Source: Amphibalanus amphitrite
Lineage: Eukaryota > Arthropoda > Thecostraca > Balanomorpha > Balanidae
Assembly (NCBI RefSeq): GCF_019059575.1
Contig: NW_024881675.1
Span: 620,001-684,000 of the forward strand
DNA length: 64,000 bases
Direction of reading: 5' to 3'
Position numbers and translations under genes: made by a program. The notes below the pieces were generated by a model. The model was not told the DNA's origin and ran no database searches. It worked only from the letters and a program-made list of their open reading frames with translations. Below are positions 35,139-46,900 of this stretch, in pieces (positions within the stretch are counted from its first letter, which is position 1; each line of letters begins with the position of its first letter).

Positions 35139-36014
35139 TAACTTCGCAAAAAACGGCCACAGAGCTGCGATTTTGGCATCATCGTGTTCGCCTTGCTCAG
35201 GCTTGTCGAATGGTATACTTTTTGTTCGGGTGAGATCAATTTGAGGCGTTGACCTCGGGTCAAGGTCAGGTCAGCGCCCCCAGGTCACGGACTTGGTCGA
35301 AGGAGGTCATGTCGCATATTGTTCGATTCAGCAGGTCTTGTTAAGTCCATTGGTGGCTTTCACGATTCGCTAGCTCAATTTGATCCGGACTTATTAACGA
35401 AAAACTCTTTTGACCCAAGTGACGTCATAAATGACGTCACGCAAGGTCAACAATGCAAAAGTGAAGTATCGGACCTTGCCAGGAGTGCAATAAATTATGA
35501 TTCCGTTTGCTTGAGATAGTTTGAGATTGTTCCCGGCGTTAAATAGCAGTTTTTCCCCCATCGACTTATAACGAGTTGACAAGGTCACGTGACCGACATG
35601 ACCTCATGTGACCTCGAGGAAAAATCCGAGGTATGTAAGTTGTGAGACCTCTGGAGGATACTACATCCTGTATGTTTCATCTCCGGTAAAGGTTCCTCTG
35701 GCACTGAGGGCGTAGCGAAGTTGCGACATCTGACTGTGCATAGCTATAGGTTCACTTATGACGTCATAGGCCAGTGACCTGACCTGACCTGAAAATGCGT
35801 TTGAAGTCACAAGATGCGGCTTGGATCAAAGGTCAGGTATGCCAAGTTTCAGCTCTATATCCCCGGCGTGGTCGGAGCTATCGCAAAAAAGTCAATGGGG
35901 AGCCGGTTGCCGGCCGAGGGGGAGGAGCGGGTGCCGCCCCCCCCCCCTCAGTTTTTTTTGCGATAGCTCTGAGCACGTTGGCGATAGAGAGGTGACACTG
36001 GGCATAGCTGACCC
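35139..36014. repeat. Repeat segment shared with 36245-36900
   Basis: Begins TAACTTCGCAAAAAACGGCC and runs through AGCGCCCCCAGGTCACG. The same order of motifs recurs at about 36245-36700 and, inverted and more diverged, at 37185-37380 and 59640-60120. GGTCA and TGACC motifs are frequent. It looks like the interior of another TTAA-type element whose ends are not clear. Confidence 0.65.
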
Positions 36015-36018
36015 TTAA

Positions 36019-37076
36019 CCCTCGCCGCCCGCCGGACCTATTGGTTTTCTACATACGCGCCGGCCGAGGGGGGGGGGGATGGGTACGACCATCCCCCCTT
36101 CGCCGTTTCACCCCTGGTAGAGCTAGCGCGTCGTGGAAAAAAACGAGCGTGTGCGCCGTTACGATACGCAGAGATTGATATCCGATTTTAAGGTCCTAGG
36201 TCAACCGGTGACCTGTGGGGTCAGGTCAAGTGCTTTAAGGTACGGTTCCGTTTTTGGTGAATAACTTCGCAAAAAATGGCCGCAGAGCCGTGATTTTGGA
36301 AGCATCATGTCTGCCTCGCTCAGGCGCGTCGAATTATATACTTTTTGTTTGAATGAGGTCAACATAGGGTGTTGACCTTGGGTCACGGTCAGGTTAGCGC
36401 CCCCAGGTCACGAACTTGGTCGAAGGAGGCTATTTCACATACATATCATTCGATTCGGCAGGTCTTCCTGAGTCCATTGGTGGCTTTCCCGACTCGCTAG
36501 CTCAATTTGATCGGACGTTATTCACGAAAAACTAATATGACCCTAATGACGTCGTCAGCATTGCAAAAGTGACGCATCGAACCTTGCAAGGAATGCACGA
36601 AATCATGATTCTGTGTGCTTGAGATATTTGAAGATCGTTCCCGGCGCCAGAATGGTGTAGGTATAATGGTGAGGTCACGAAAACCTCAAACCTGACCTCA
36701 TGTGACCTTAAGGAAAAATCCGAGATAAATGTACAAGTTGTGAGACTCCTAATGGATACTGCAGCATTTTAGGCGCAATTTCAAAAAAGAAAGTTAAATT
36801 CAAAACGTTCACGTGTGTTTCGAACTTAAACTTTTTGAATTTGGCCTTTAACTTATTGAAATTGCGCCTAAAAAGGTGTAGATCCTGCAAGTTTTTTTTT
36901 ATTTGTGAAAGTTCCTCTGGCAGTGAGGTTATTTGGGTCAGGGTCATGAAATTTTTAGGGTAGGCGTAGAATTGGTTAACTGGAGGGTACTGAAAGTCTC
37001 GCCGCGATGGGCCGCTTTTTGCGCGAGTTATTCGCAAAAAAAAACGAGGGGGTCCGTCCCCTATAAGTGCGAGGGG
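36019..37076 (-). mobile_element. TTAA-type MITE, reverse orientation
   Basis: TTAA at 36015-36018. The left end CCCTCGCCGCCCGCC and hairpin GGATGGGTACGACCATCC (about 36077-36094) correspond to the right end of 27819-28699 reversed. The other end, GTGCGAGGG at about 37067-37076, follows a G-run/C-run hairpin near 37045-37062. The TTAA on this side has been lost. An interior block is shared with 35139-36014. Confidence 0.75.
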
Positions 37077-37399
37077 TTTGGTGGAAATATGGAAACTGCG
37101 ATGATCTAAAACTACCCGAAACACATGGAATTGTGATTTCATGCACTCCTTCCAAGGATCCTAAAAGAGAGGCAATGAGATGCCTCTCTTTTGCATCGTT
37201 GACCTTGCGTCCTTGACCTTGACCTTGCGTAGTAAGGTCATCAAAGTTTTTGTCACTAATCCCCGATCAAATTTAGCTAGCAAATCGGAAAAGCCACTGA
37301 CTCGGCGTGACCTGTCGAATCGAATGATATGCGAATTATCTCCTTCGAGCAACGTTGTAACCTGAGTGGATCTGACCTTACCTTGGCCCTAAAGGTTAA

Positions 37400-38580
37400 C
37401 CCGCGCGGGACTGGGGGGGGTAAATTTTACCCCCCCCCCTTGCGAATTTTTGCAATATCTCAAAAACGGCGGCGCGCAGCGCCGCCAAACTTTCAGTACC
37501 TTTTCTTACATCAATTTGACACGTTCCCTGAAAATTTGAGCGAAATCCTTTGGAAGTTTTTTTTTATAGAAAATGACGTTTTAGTGACGTCATGTTCGCC
37601 ATTTTCGCCTCAAAAGCGGCAAAATTTCAAACGCCGCTAACATCTTCATTTTTAGGGGAATCAAGACGTAACAAAAAGTTTACACGTGATTCTACTTTGT
37701 CTATCAAATGGCCATCTCGGTTTTTTGAAAATTTTTGATTTTGGCTCAATTTTTTTCTTTAAAAAACTGACTTTTTGGGAAAATAATTATAAAATCCAAA
37801 TTTTGCGTGTATCAAAAAACCGGAATATATGTCAGAGAAGTGGTCCATGTGCACCTACATACCAATTTTTAGAAGAATCGGTTCAAAAATGTGGGAGTTC
37901 TTCAAAATTTTATGACGTCACGACAAACAAATATTTTGCAAAATGGTTTTTTTGAAGTTCTAGACCTCGAACGGAAACAAAAATAGCACCATTCGATTCG
38001 CCGTGAAAAACTGCATCAGGTAGACACCTTTCTAGGCCTTAACAACCAACTTCAAAATTTGACCTCACTTGACCTGACCTTGACCTGACCTCGACCTGAA
38101 ATTCTTCCAGAGGTGGTCCATATCACTTATTGAGTGTGCCTATTGAATTCTATGAGTAAAATGACCCATAAAACGTGTGTGGCACATGCCCTTTTCTATA
38201 TTTTGTTTTTGGTGACCTGACCTGACCTGACCCTTGACCTTGACCTCTGAATGATATTGTATGCAACGAATATTGTCTTGGTAGCCTAAGAACACGTTTT
38301 GGGCAATCAGTCTCAGTCCATGTCTCCATTCTTCGGCAACTACGGTGCAAGGCCGATACTGTAGAAAGAAACAACTTGTACCCTTGACCTGACCTTGACC
38401 TTGACCTCAAACTTTAAATTAAGTGCATGTTATTAGTTGTTCGTGATGAGATCTTTCGATTTGCGTTTGAATTTTCCGAATCGGACCATTAGTTCGGGAG
38501 ATTACAGGGGGGGGGGGGGTAAAATTTGCCCCCCTCCCCCAGCCCCGCGCGTTCGGCTGGAGACCCCAGCCCCGCGCGGG
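37400..38580 (+). mobile_element. TTAA-type MITE, 1.18 kb, rich in GGTCA/TGACC
   Basis: TTAA at 37396-37399, decayed to TTAG at 38581. Ends CCCGCGCGGGACTGG and CCAGCCCCGCGCGGG. Hairpin cores GGGGTAAATTTTACCCC (about 37423-37439) and GGGTAAAATTTGCCC (about 38517-38531). Overlapping TGACCT motifs at 38058-38098, 38213-38248 and 38382-38408. Confidence 0.85.
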
Positions 38581-39523
38581 TTAGCTCAGCTTCGTTAAGG
38601 GCAGGCTATTGAATTAGGAAGCCGTCCATTGGACGGATTGTTTTGAACTTTTCGACGATTTTTGCAGATGCTAACTCAGTTGAATTAGGAGCATTGGTGA
38701 AAAAAACTGATCCTTCAAAAACTGCCTTGGGGCGTCATTTACATTTGCCGTTGTGCAGCTAGCGTGTAAAATGGGATTCTAATCTTCCACCATAGGATCA
38801 AGTATATCACTTTCGCAGGAAAGAAGATCCGATTCCCATTAAGCTATCATCAATCGGTTGGTCACTCATGGCTTTATTAACGTCGTCAAAACGACTGTTC
38901 ATGTCATGGGACCGGGGTCGTCTTTTTACGTTACATTTTTTTTTTATTGACGCACGAAATGCGTGGCACATTTGCTAAACACATTTAAAACCATATACGT
39001 TTGGCATTTGCCAGCTCGCGGATTGCTGCACGGTCCGGCTGGCGAATACGGGACGGACTGGGCGGGCTACCGCCCAGCCGGCTGATCATGATTACATTTG
39101 TCAACAGGCGTCAGTCTGGCACTGTAGATCGGTGAAAGTAATGTTTTTAAGGTGTTTTAGAAAAGAGAGGGAATCGCATACCATAAGCAATCTTGTTTTT
39201 TTTTTTTTACAAAGCGTTCATGCAATGATAATTCGCAATTCACATATTGAGCTGATTATGATTACAAGTCATATTATGCTCCTTTTTGTGTGTGTAATGA
39301 TGGTTTGCCTGGCTGTTCACTCGCCATTGAATTTGCCCCCTGTACCGTTTACGTTTGTGTTTGTAATGGGTGGCGCTGTGTTGGTGGCGTGTGTGGGAGG
39401 AGCCGGGCGGACTGCCGGCCGGCCGGCCTGCAGGTGTGCCGTCACCGCTCTGAGTAACGGCCCGTCTCCGCCGCAGCTGGCCGGCCGGCAGCCCCGAGGA
39501 CGCCTGCCCGCCGCGCCGACACC
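38581..39523. other. 5' flank of FOXRED1
   Basis: No further gene is seen. GC content rises sharply from about 39360, next to the FOXRED1 start. A CCGCCGCAG at 39469-39477 could be a splice acceptor, so a non-coding leader exon is possible. No convincing TATA box. Confidence 0.45.
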
Positions 39524-41035
39524 ATGCTGAGCCTCAGCGCGCGCGCCGGCCGGCTCGTGGCCCGGCAGCTGCACACCACCGCCGCCGTCCGACGGGCCGC
39601 CGGCGCCGACGAGCAGCCGCCGCCGACACCGACGGAGCCCATCAGACGGGAGCGCGCGCCGCCGCCGGAGGACCCGTTCCAGCGGGCGGCGCGCATCTTC
39701 TCGGACGACATGCGCTTCCTCTGGGAGGGCAAGAAGAGCCGCACCTTCTTCCCCAGTCACTGCGACGTGTGCATCATTGGCGGCGGCATCATGGGCTCGG
39801 CGATCGCGTTCTGGCTGAAGCTGCGCGCCGGTCCCGGCGTGCAGGTGGTGGTGGTCGAGCGCGACTCGACATACCGCACCGCGTCCACGCCGCTGTCGGT
39901 CGGCGGTCTGCGGCAGCAGTTCTCACTGCCCGAGAACATCCAGATGTCCATGTTCTCGGCGCAGTTCCTGCGCAACGCGGACCGCTTTCTGACTGTGGAG
40001 GGCGACGAGCCGCCGGCGATCCAGTTCCATCCGCACGGCTACCTGATGTGCGCCAGTCCGGAGAAAGCCGAACTGCTGGAGCAGAACTATCGCACCCAGA
40101 TGGAGAACGGCGCCAAGATGGAGCTCATGACGCCTGCGCGACTCAAGGAGCGCTTCCCATGGATCAATACGGACGGCGTGGCGCTCGCCTGCCACGGCCA
40201 GGAGAACGAGGGCTGGTTCGACCCGCACGCACTGCTCAGCGCGTTCCGACGGAAGGCCATTCAGCTGGGTGCCGAGTTCGTAGAGGGTGAGGCGGCTGGG
40301 TTCGAGTCGCGGTACGTGCCAAACATGCAGAGCATGGGTAAACAGTCAGTGGCTGGCGGGAACTACGTGCTGGACCGGGCCGTCATACGACTGAAGAACG
40401 GTGACGTGAAGACGGTGAAGGCTGCCATATTTGTGGCGTCGGCCGGCGCTAACACGGCCCAGGTGGCGCGCCTGGCGGGGATCGGTGAGGGCGAGGGGCT
40501 GCTGGCCACTCCTGTGCCGGTGGAGCCGCGCAAACGCTACGTCTACTTCTACCACTCGCCGGACGGGCCCGGCCTGGACTGTCCGCTGCTGATCGACCCC
40601 AGCGGCGCCTACTTCCGACGCGAGGGCCACGGCGGCCACTACATCGGCGGCAAGTCGCCGACGGGGACCGCCGACGACCCGGAGCCGTCGGCAGACAATT
40701 TGGACGTCGACTACGACTACTTCCAGTCGCACGTGTGGCACCACCTGGCGCACCGAGTCCACTCCTTCGAGAACCTCAAGGTGAAGAGCGCCTGGGCCGG
40801 CTACTACGACTACAACACGCTGGATCAGAATGCCATCATCGGCCCGCACCCACACCACCATAACCTGTTCATGGCGACTGGGTTCAGCGGGCACGGCATC
40901 CAGCAGGCGCCGGCAGTCGGCCGAGCCATCACCGAGCACATTCTAGACGGCGAGTACCGCACCATCGACCTCACGCGGATGGGCTTCGAGCGCGTGCTGG
41001 CCAACCAGCCGCTGTATGAGCAGAACATTGTGTGA
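39524..41035 (+). CDS. FOXRED1, FAD-dependent oxidoreductase domain protein, complex I assembly
   Basis: A 503-residue single exon. FOXRED1 is a mitochondrial DAO-family flavoprotein needed for assembly of respiratory complex I. The N-terminus (MLSLSARAGRLVARQLHTT) is Arg/Ser-rich without acidic residues, as in a mitochondrial targeting signal. A Rossmann FAD-binding motif follows at residues 81-98 (DVCIIGGGIMGSAIAFWL), then STPLSVGGLRQQFS, characteristic of this protein. Toward the C-terminus WAGYYDYNTLDQNAIIGPHP and MATGFSGHGIQQAPAVG close the FAD domain. Length is close to human FOXRED1 (486). The first Met of the frame fits the targeting signal. It is unusual in having no intron in the coding region. 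Confidence 0.95.
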   Translation: MLSLSARAGRLVARQLHTTAAVRRAAGADEQPPPTPTEPIRRERAPPPEDPFQRAARIFSDDMRFLWEGKKSRTFFPSHCDVCIIGGGIMGSAIAFWLKLRAGPGVQVVVVERDSTYRTASTPLSVGGLRQQFSLPENIQMSMFSAQFLRNADRFLTVEGDEPPAIQFHPHGYLMCASPEKAELLEQNYRTQMENGAKMELMTPARLKERFPWINTDGVALACHGQENEGWFDPHALLSAFRRKAIQLGAEFVEGEAAGFESRYVPNMQSMGKQSVAGGNYVLDRAVIRLKNGDVKTVKAAIFVASAGANTAQVARLAGIGEGEGLLATPVPVEPRKRYVYFYHSPDGPGLDCPLLIDPSGAYFRREGHGGHYIGGKSPTGTADDPEPSADNLDVDYDYFQSHVWHHLAHRVHSFENLKVKSAWAGYYDYNTLDQNAIIGPHPHHHNLFMATGFSGHGIQQAPAVGRAITEHILDGEYRTIDLTRMGFERVLANQPLYEQNIV

Positions 41036-42215
41036 CGGAGCGCCCGGACCGCCAGTGGCGACACCTACATAGGTGACGAGAGGAGCGGGCCGGCCGGCGG
41101 CGGGCGGGCGGCGCAGTGGTAGGCGAGTCTACCTCAGTAGCTGTGACTGGAAGGTAGTGAGTGCCATCTAACCCGCCGGCCAGGTCCGAATTCTGACCGG
41201 CAGGCGGTGGGCAGGTGGCGCCTGGCGCAGCGGTCGGCGAGTCGATCCCAGTAGCCGGAGGGAAAGTAGTGACGTTCACCCGCCTGTCACGGCCGCCTTC
41301 TGCTGGACTCGTTTTATTAGGAGAATTAGTGGCTCAAAGTCAGCCAGGTATTTTGTACTAGTCCCATGTTGTGAGGCATGTGCTGACGATGCTCTGAGGG
41401 ATGCATGGTTACCTGAGAAAGGGCATATAAAATAACTATACTGTGGTTTCATTCACCGTCAATTATGGGTCAGTTTGACTAACATTTTAGTACCGTGCGT
41501 TAAATTTGATAACGCATTGCAATTTGCATGATCATACCTGAGACGTTCGTCATTCAATGTTACTCATTCAGTATCCACTTGGAAGTTGTACACTGGTCAG
41601 CGTTCGTACCGCTGCCCATTGGCCGCTGTATGAACTCGATGTGTCGTATGCTGCCGAAAATGGAAGTCTGGGTCGTTGTTGGTTATTGTTGCTGCCGCCG
41701 CATTTCGCCCGGTGTCCACATGGGCGGGCGGGTAGTGATACACTACCGACTTTGGCCCATGTGCTGCAGCTGCTGAGAGGCAACTGGTCGTGATGGCGTT
41801 ACCTTGACAGACGTGAGAAGATTCAGTGAACTGTGATGTTCAATTGATATAAATGCTCGGGTGGACGTGAAAGATGTAATGCAATACAAAGGGGAATGCG
41901 ATGAAAATGGTCTTTGAATGCGTGTCGGCTAATTGGAAAGCACGATCGACGACGACTTGATGCATTTTCATCTGACCAGTTGCCAATATGAACGGGAAAC
42001 ATTACTATTGATTTCCCTGAAATAACCAGTGAAGCGTGTCGTTCCCTCCTGCCTCCAAGGGTGTCATGGGGTAGGTATGCGAGTTGAAGTGCAACTGTTA
42101 CGTGTTCGTGCGACTCCACCACGAATGGTATCAACATTGTATCGTAGTCACATAACCTAAGCTAGCTTAACCCAAGATTCCTTTACTACTCAGGTTGGTT
42201 CACTAGGGAAATAAA
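41036..42215 (+). other. Probable 3' UTR and poly(A) signal of FOXRED1
   Basis: The first AATAAA downstream is at 42210-42215. A diverged direct duplication of about 57 bases (41110-41166 and 41224-41279; GGCGCAG(T/C)GGT, CAGTAGC) lies just after the stop codon. No other gene seen. Confidence 0.4.
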
Positions 42216-43903
42216 GGCACCGTGGTGACGTCACGGTAAAGGGATTCTGGAGCTCGTGAACGGGGGCTGGCTTAACCTAACCGGTAGTTTATCTTATGGA
42301 GTTGATTTTTTTCATCAAGTAGGACTTAGGAGGGCATTCAATAATTTTCCAAATATAATGATGGGGCGCACATTTGTGTGAACATTTGCGCATCGTTGCA
42401 CATGCACTAACGTGATTAGAGTGATCTTTTCCTAACGTTTAATTGGCCAAATAAGACAAACTCTGAGTGGTTGTTAATAGAACTAGGGCCTTGAATAGAA
42501 CTATGTAATTCTTAATCGTTCTTCATCACCTTCTTCATCGCCTCTTTATTCTTTTTCCGACATTAAAGCTGGTAGGGATAATATTGACCCTCCCGCAGGT
42601 ATCTTGGGTGCGCATTCTCAATTTTTCGTGTTTACTTAACCCAGGCTCATCTGCGCTCATTCGTGCATGGGAGCTGGCCTTTGGCTGGATAAGCTGCCAG
42701 AATGAGTAAGTTAGGTATAGCAACTTGGAAGTGTACCTACTATATTGCAGCATTGCTTATGAAGGTGAAACATACATATCCCATTAGTGAAATGGCTTCT
42801 GCGTCTTTTCCAGGCTGCGTCTATGTAGACACCGTCAGAGGGTTTGGTTGTTTATTAACGGCGAACAATGATTATTATCGGACGGTTACGCTCAGCCACT
42901 ACGCGAACGTCATTGTTCCCAGCATATACAGTAACGAAGGGTCATAACATCGGCCGTTGTGCGACCGGCCCGTACACATCTTACAGTTTGATCAATGGCA
43001 GCAAGCAACGTCTTAATAACTGAACGGACACATCCCCGGCTAATGCGATTATACTATCCCACCGTCTCGCGATTCGTTCCACATTCGTTGCCCCTCGTTG
43101 CACAGAGGTGGGAGCGTGCCGCCCCTCAGCCCGGCGCCGCGTGCCAGCAGCTGCCATTATGCCAAATCACAGATAATGAGCACCGCCGGATCGGCTGAAT
43201 GCTCGCGTCCACACACACACTCGATTCGTCTCAGCCCTCTTTCACCATGTACCCGCAAACCGAATAGTTGACACGTCGCGCACAGCGGGCGGCGCACCTC
43301 GCCTTATTGTCGTCTGGTATTGGACATGCCCGCGTGGTGAGAAAACGACGCCTGGTGTTCTACATATCCCTAATATCTCCTACTAAGACAGGGACAGCGA
43401 TAGGTGACAGGAACAGCCTATGTGCAGTTATAGCGGGCACCAGTGATAGTTATTGCCTTCTCTGTTTAACATGCCAACTATAAAAAAAAAACTTTCAGAA
43501 AAGACAACAGATTGGAGTGCAAGAGAAACGAGTGTTGTGAGACGAGGCAGTGAAATTGCATTTGCAACTCATCGTAAGCTATGTACAGATACATATAAAA
43601 GATCCGTCCGACCTGGCGCGGACACTCTGGGCAACACAAACTTCATAACAACACTATACACATTCTAAAACAAGTACAAGGTTAGCTCTCTTTGCCACGC
43701 CGATCGCGCTGGGACCATGCGTCTAAAAAAGCACACACCTATTGCACACATCATCTCCCGTCGCAACATGGGGCCGCTGTTGGCTGCTGGGCCGCGGTCC
43801 CGGGTCCGCCGCGCCCGCGCAGGTGGCGCTGTCGGCGCGGCGGGCCCCAGTCGCTCACGAGATTCAGGCACACGGTATCACAACTCGCGGCGGAATGGAC
43901 ACT
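42216..43903 (-). other. Convergent intergenic region and probable 3' UTR of the GAS2-like gene
   Basis: On the minus strand the nearest AATAAA is at 42550-42545, 1.35 kb downstream of the GAS2-like stop. No coding region or named repeat recognised. Confidence 0.4.
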
Positions 43904-46900
43904 TCAGAGACACGTCTCGGTCGGCGAGCGCGTCTGCTGGAAAAAGGTGGGCGCCGGGATGCGCGACTTGGCCGTGCCGGCGCCGGACTCCTTGCGCGGA
44001 GTGACCCGCGCCGGCGCCGGAGGGGTGACTGAGGGCGCCGGCGGCGATAGGCCCTCGACCTCGCGCTGCCGCTGCGCCAGGAACGGCTTGTACTGGCGCA
44101 CCAGCTCCTCCATCTTCTGCAGCACCTTGGCGTCGTCGTCGAGCTCGGGGTCGTCCATCAGGTCGGCCAGCAGGTGGCTGTGCTTGCGGCGCGGCGCCGG
44201 GCTGGCGGCCGGCTGCGGCGGCGCGCGCCGGCGCGGTCCCGGCGACGCCGAGGTGGCCCGGTTGGGCGGCGGCGCGCGGAACGTGTCGGCGCCGAGCGCG
44301 GGCCGCTCGCGCTGCCGACCGCCGCCGCCGCTCCACGTGTTCTTGCCGCAGCGGGCCAGGCGCGCCTCGCTGGCGCGGTTGGAGCGGACCGAGGCGCGCA
44401 GGCCGGCCTCGCTGCCGCCCGACTGGCTCCGCTGCAGACCGCCGCGGCGCAAAGAGTCCGACGACAGGCGACGCGTCGGCGCCGGCGGCGGCGTGGCGGC
44501 CGTCGGCGTCGGCGTCGGCGAGGCCTTGGGCGGACGTAGGCTCTTGATCATGCGCTGCGCCGAGTCCATGAAGGAGCGGCGCGACTTGGCGGGCTTATCG
44601 GGCCAGGGCGCGGTCGGCGTGGTGGGCGTGGTCGGCGATATGGGCTGCTCCGTGGTCGGGTCACTGGATTCCGTCGATGAGTGCGTGAGACTCGATTCAG
44701 GGCGGTCTGAAAAAGAGATAAGCAGCCAGTCAGCAAGCTTGCAAAAAAATCTGGCGCGAATTAGCGCTTATGAGAATTCACACGTGCTGTGCGTGATGTG
44801 TGACTGCATAGCAATAGCAGGCAGCAGCCAGCGTTTCCTCGATTAACTCCTGAAAGCAGCTTACCATGTTCTGTGAATATGAATGAACCAAAGTATAAAC
44901 CATCTCTAACGAGCACATGTCTTCTGTTTCAGACATGACCGACAGTAAACCACCCGAAGGGGAGGTGGCGAGGGCCAACACACTGCTGGCCGACCTCACG
45001 GACGGCCTCGGCAAGGCGAGCTCGCTGGTGACGGCGCTGACGGCGAAGGTGAAGGACGGCCAGCTGGACACGGCGCAGGGACTCAGCTTCCTCGAGATGA
45101 AGAACAGCCTGCTGCTCAGTTACCTGGTGGACCTGGCGCGAGTGATGTCCCTGAAACTACACGGAAAGTCGATCGCCGGGGACGCCGGCATCGAGCGCCT
45201 GGTGGAGCTGCGCACGGTCCTGGAGCGTATCCGGCCCATCGACCAGAAGCTGCGCTACCAGGTGGACAAGCTGGTGCGGATCGCCACCACCGGTCAGCTG
45301 GGCGAGAGCGACCCGCTCCGGTTCCGGCCGCAGCCGGGTAACCTCGCCAGCCGACTGGAGGGAGACGAGGCCAGTGACAGCGACCAGGAGGCCGACAGCG
45401 CCGCCGGCAAACCGGGCAAGGCCAAGGAGGGGGTGTACGTGCCGCCCAAGATCACGGCGGTCCACTACGACGGCGACGAGACAGCCGAGTCGCGCAAGGA
45501 GCGGCGACTGGCGGCGGCGCGGCGGCGCGCGCTCAGCAGCTCAGTGATGCAGGAACTGGGCCGCCAGTACCTGGACACGCCGGAGGAGGTGCACGACTAC
45601 AGCGACACCTACCGCAACCGCAGCACGCGCGAGGAGGCCGAGCGCACCAAGTACGAGGAGGACTTCATGGTGCGCCTGCCGGAGACCAAGCAGGACCAGC
45701 GGCGGAAGAGGGAGCTCACCACCGACTGGTCGCTGGGCGAGGAGCTCACCCAGCGGGCTGACCTGTCGGCGCTCGAGGGCCGCCTGCCCGTGGCTGGTGG
45801 GAAGAAGCGGCGTGCAGCTTCAGCCGCCAAAGCCGGGCCCAAACGCCGCAAAGGCAGGGGGAACAAAAAGCCAAGGTTCAACCTGTAGTGCTAGTGAAAT
45901 AATACATTTACTTTACTTACGGCTGAGTTTGTCCTATGGACGCTTGGATTGCTTAAGACCTGCGTTGGAAGCACAGGCAGGTAATTGTCAAATGCTGCTC
46001 TCCGTTGCAATGCATATCGTTCTTTTTTAGTTATACTGAAACACATTGCAAGATTATCTGACCGTACCTCTATACAACGCCATAAATAGCTCAAAATCAT
46101 GACACTGCTCAACACACATATGTATTTAGTACAATGATAGCCCTCCGTACTCACCAATATTATCTGCCCCTTTGAGCGAGTGTGCTCCCTTCCAGTGACC
46201 CTGGGAGCGGTAGCCCTCGTCGGAGACCTCGGAACTCGAGTCGCCAGACACCTCCTCGTAGAGACGTTTGTCGGGCGCGCTGAGCTGGGACGGTCTCCTC
46301 AGTGCCGGCGAGCCGCGGAAACTGATGGGCGTGCGCAGTGCCGGGCTGCCGCCCACGTCGTTGTTGTCGCCGTCCAGTCTGTGGGTGAGGGTAGAGGCGG
46401 GTTAGTGAGTGGCGTGGAGATAGTGATTCGGACGCGACAAAGGGAGGTACGAGAGACAGCGGTCTTTGAAACAGGCTGGAAAGGTATTGAGCACTGTCCG
46501 TCCATGTGCTCTAGTTTGTACAGGTGTCGGCAAGAAAGGCAAAGCGCCTGAAGGTTATGGGGTATAGCTATATTTTCGCACGCTTTGCTTATTAACATAA
46601 ACAGCGTTTCTGCTGAATGTTAAACTGCTTCCAAGAACCACTAGACCTAGCAATACTAGGCCTCTGTGTCATGGCTATTGGCTACATTCATCGCCCGGCG
46701 CCATGTCTACAGCCAACACCTTGTGCCATGTCTCCCCGAAACTGCTGCTTCCGGATCGGGGTGTCGCCGCTCATCATCGTCTAAAAATGGCCCGTCTCCC
46801 CCGCGGAACTGGGTGACGTTGTTTACAGCGCGCGGCGCGCGGGGTGGCGCGACAGCGGCACCGGTGTTGTGAGGCGGCGTCAGTGCGCGCGGTGCCGGCA

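Noticed and set aside
40346-40939. 197-codon minus-strand frame within FOXRED1
   Set aside because: Shadow of the FOXRED1 coding strand with no recognisable domain.
44174-44539. Arg/Ala/Gly-rich plus-strand frame
   Set aside because: Antisense of the GAS2-like terminal exon.
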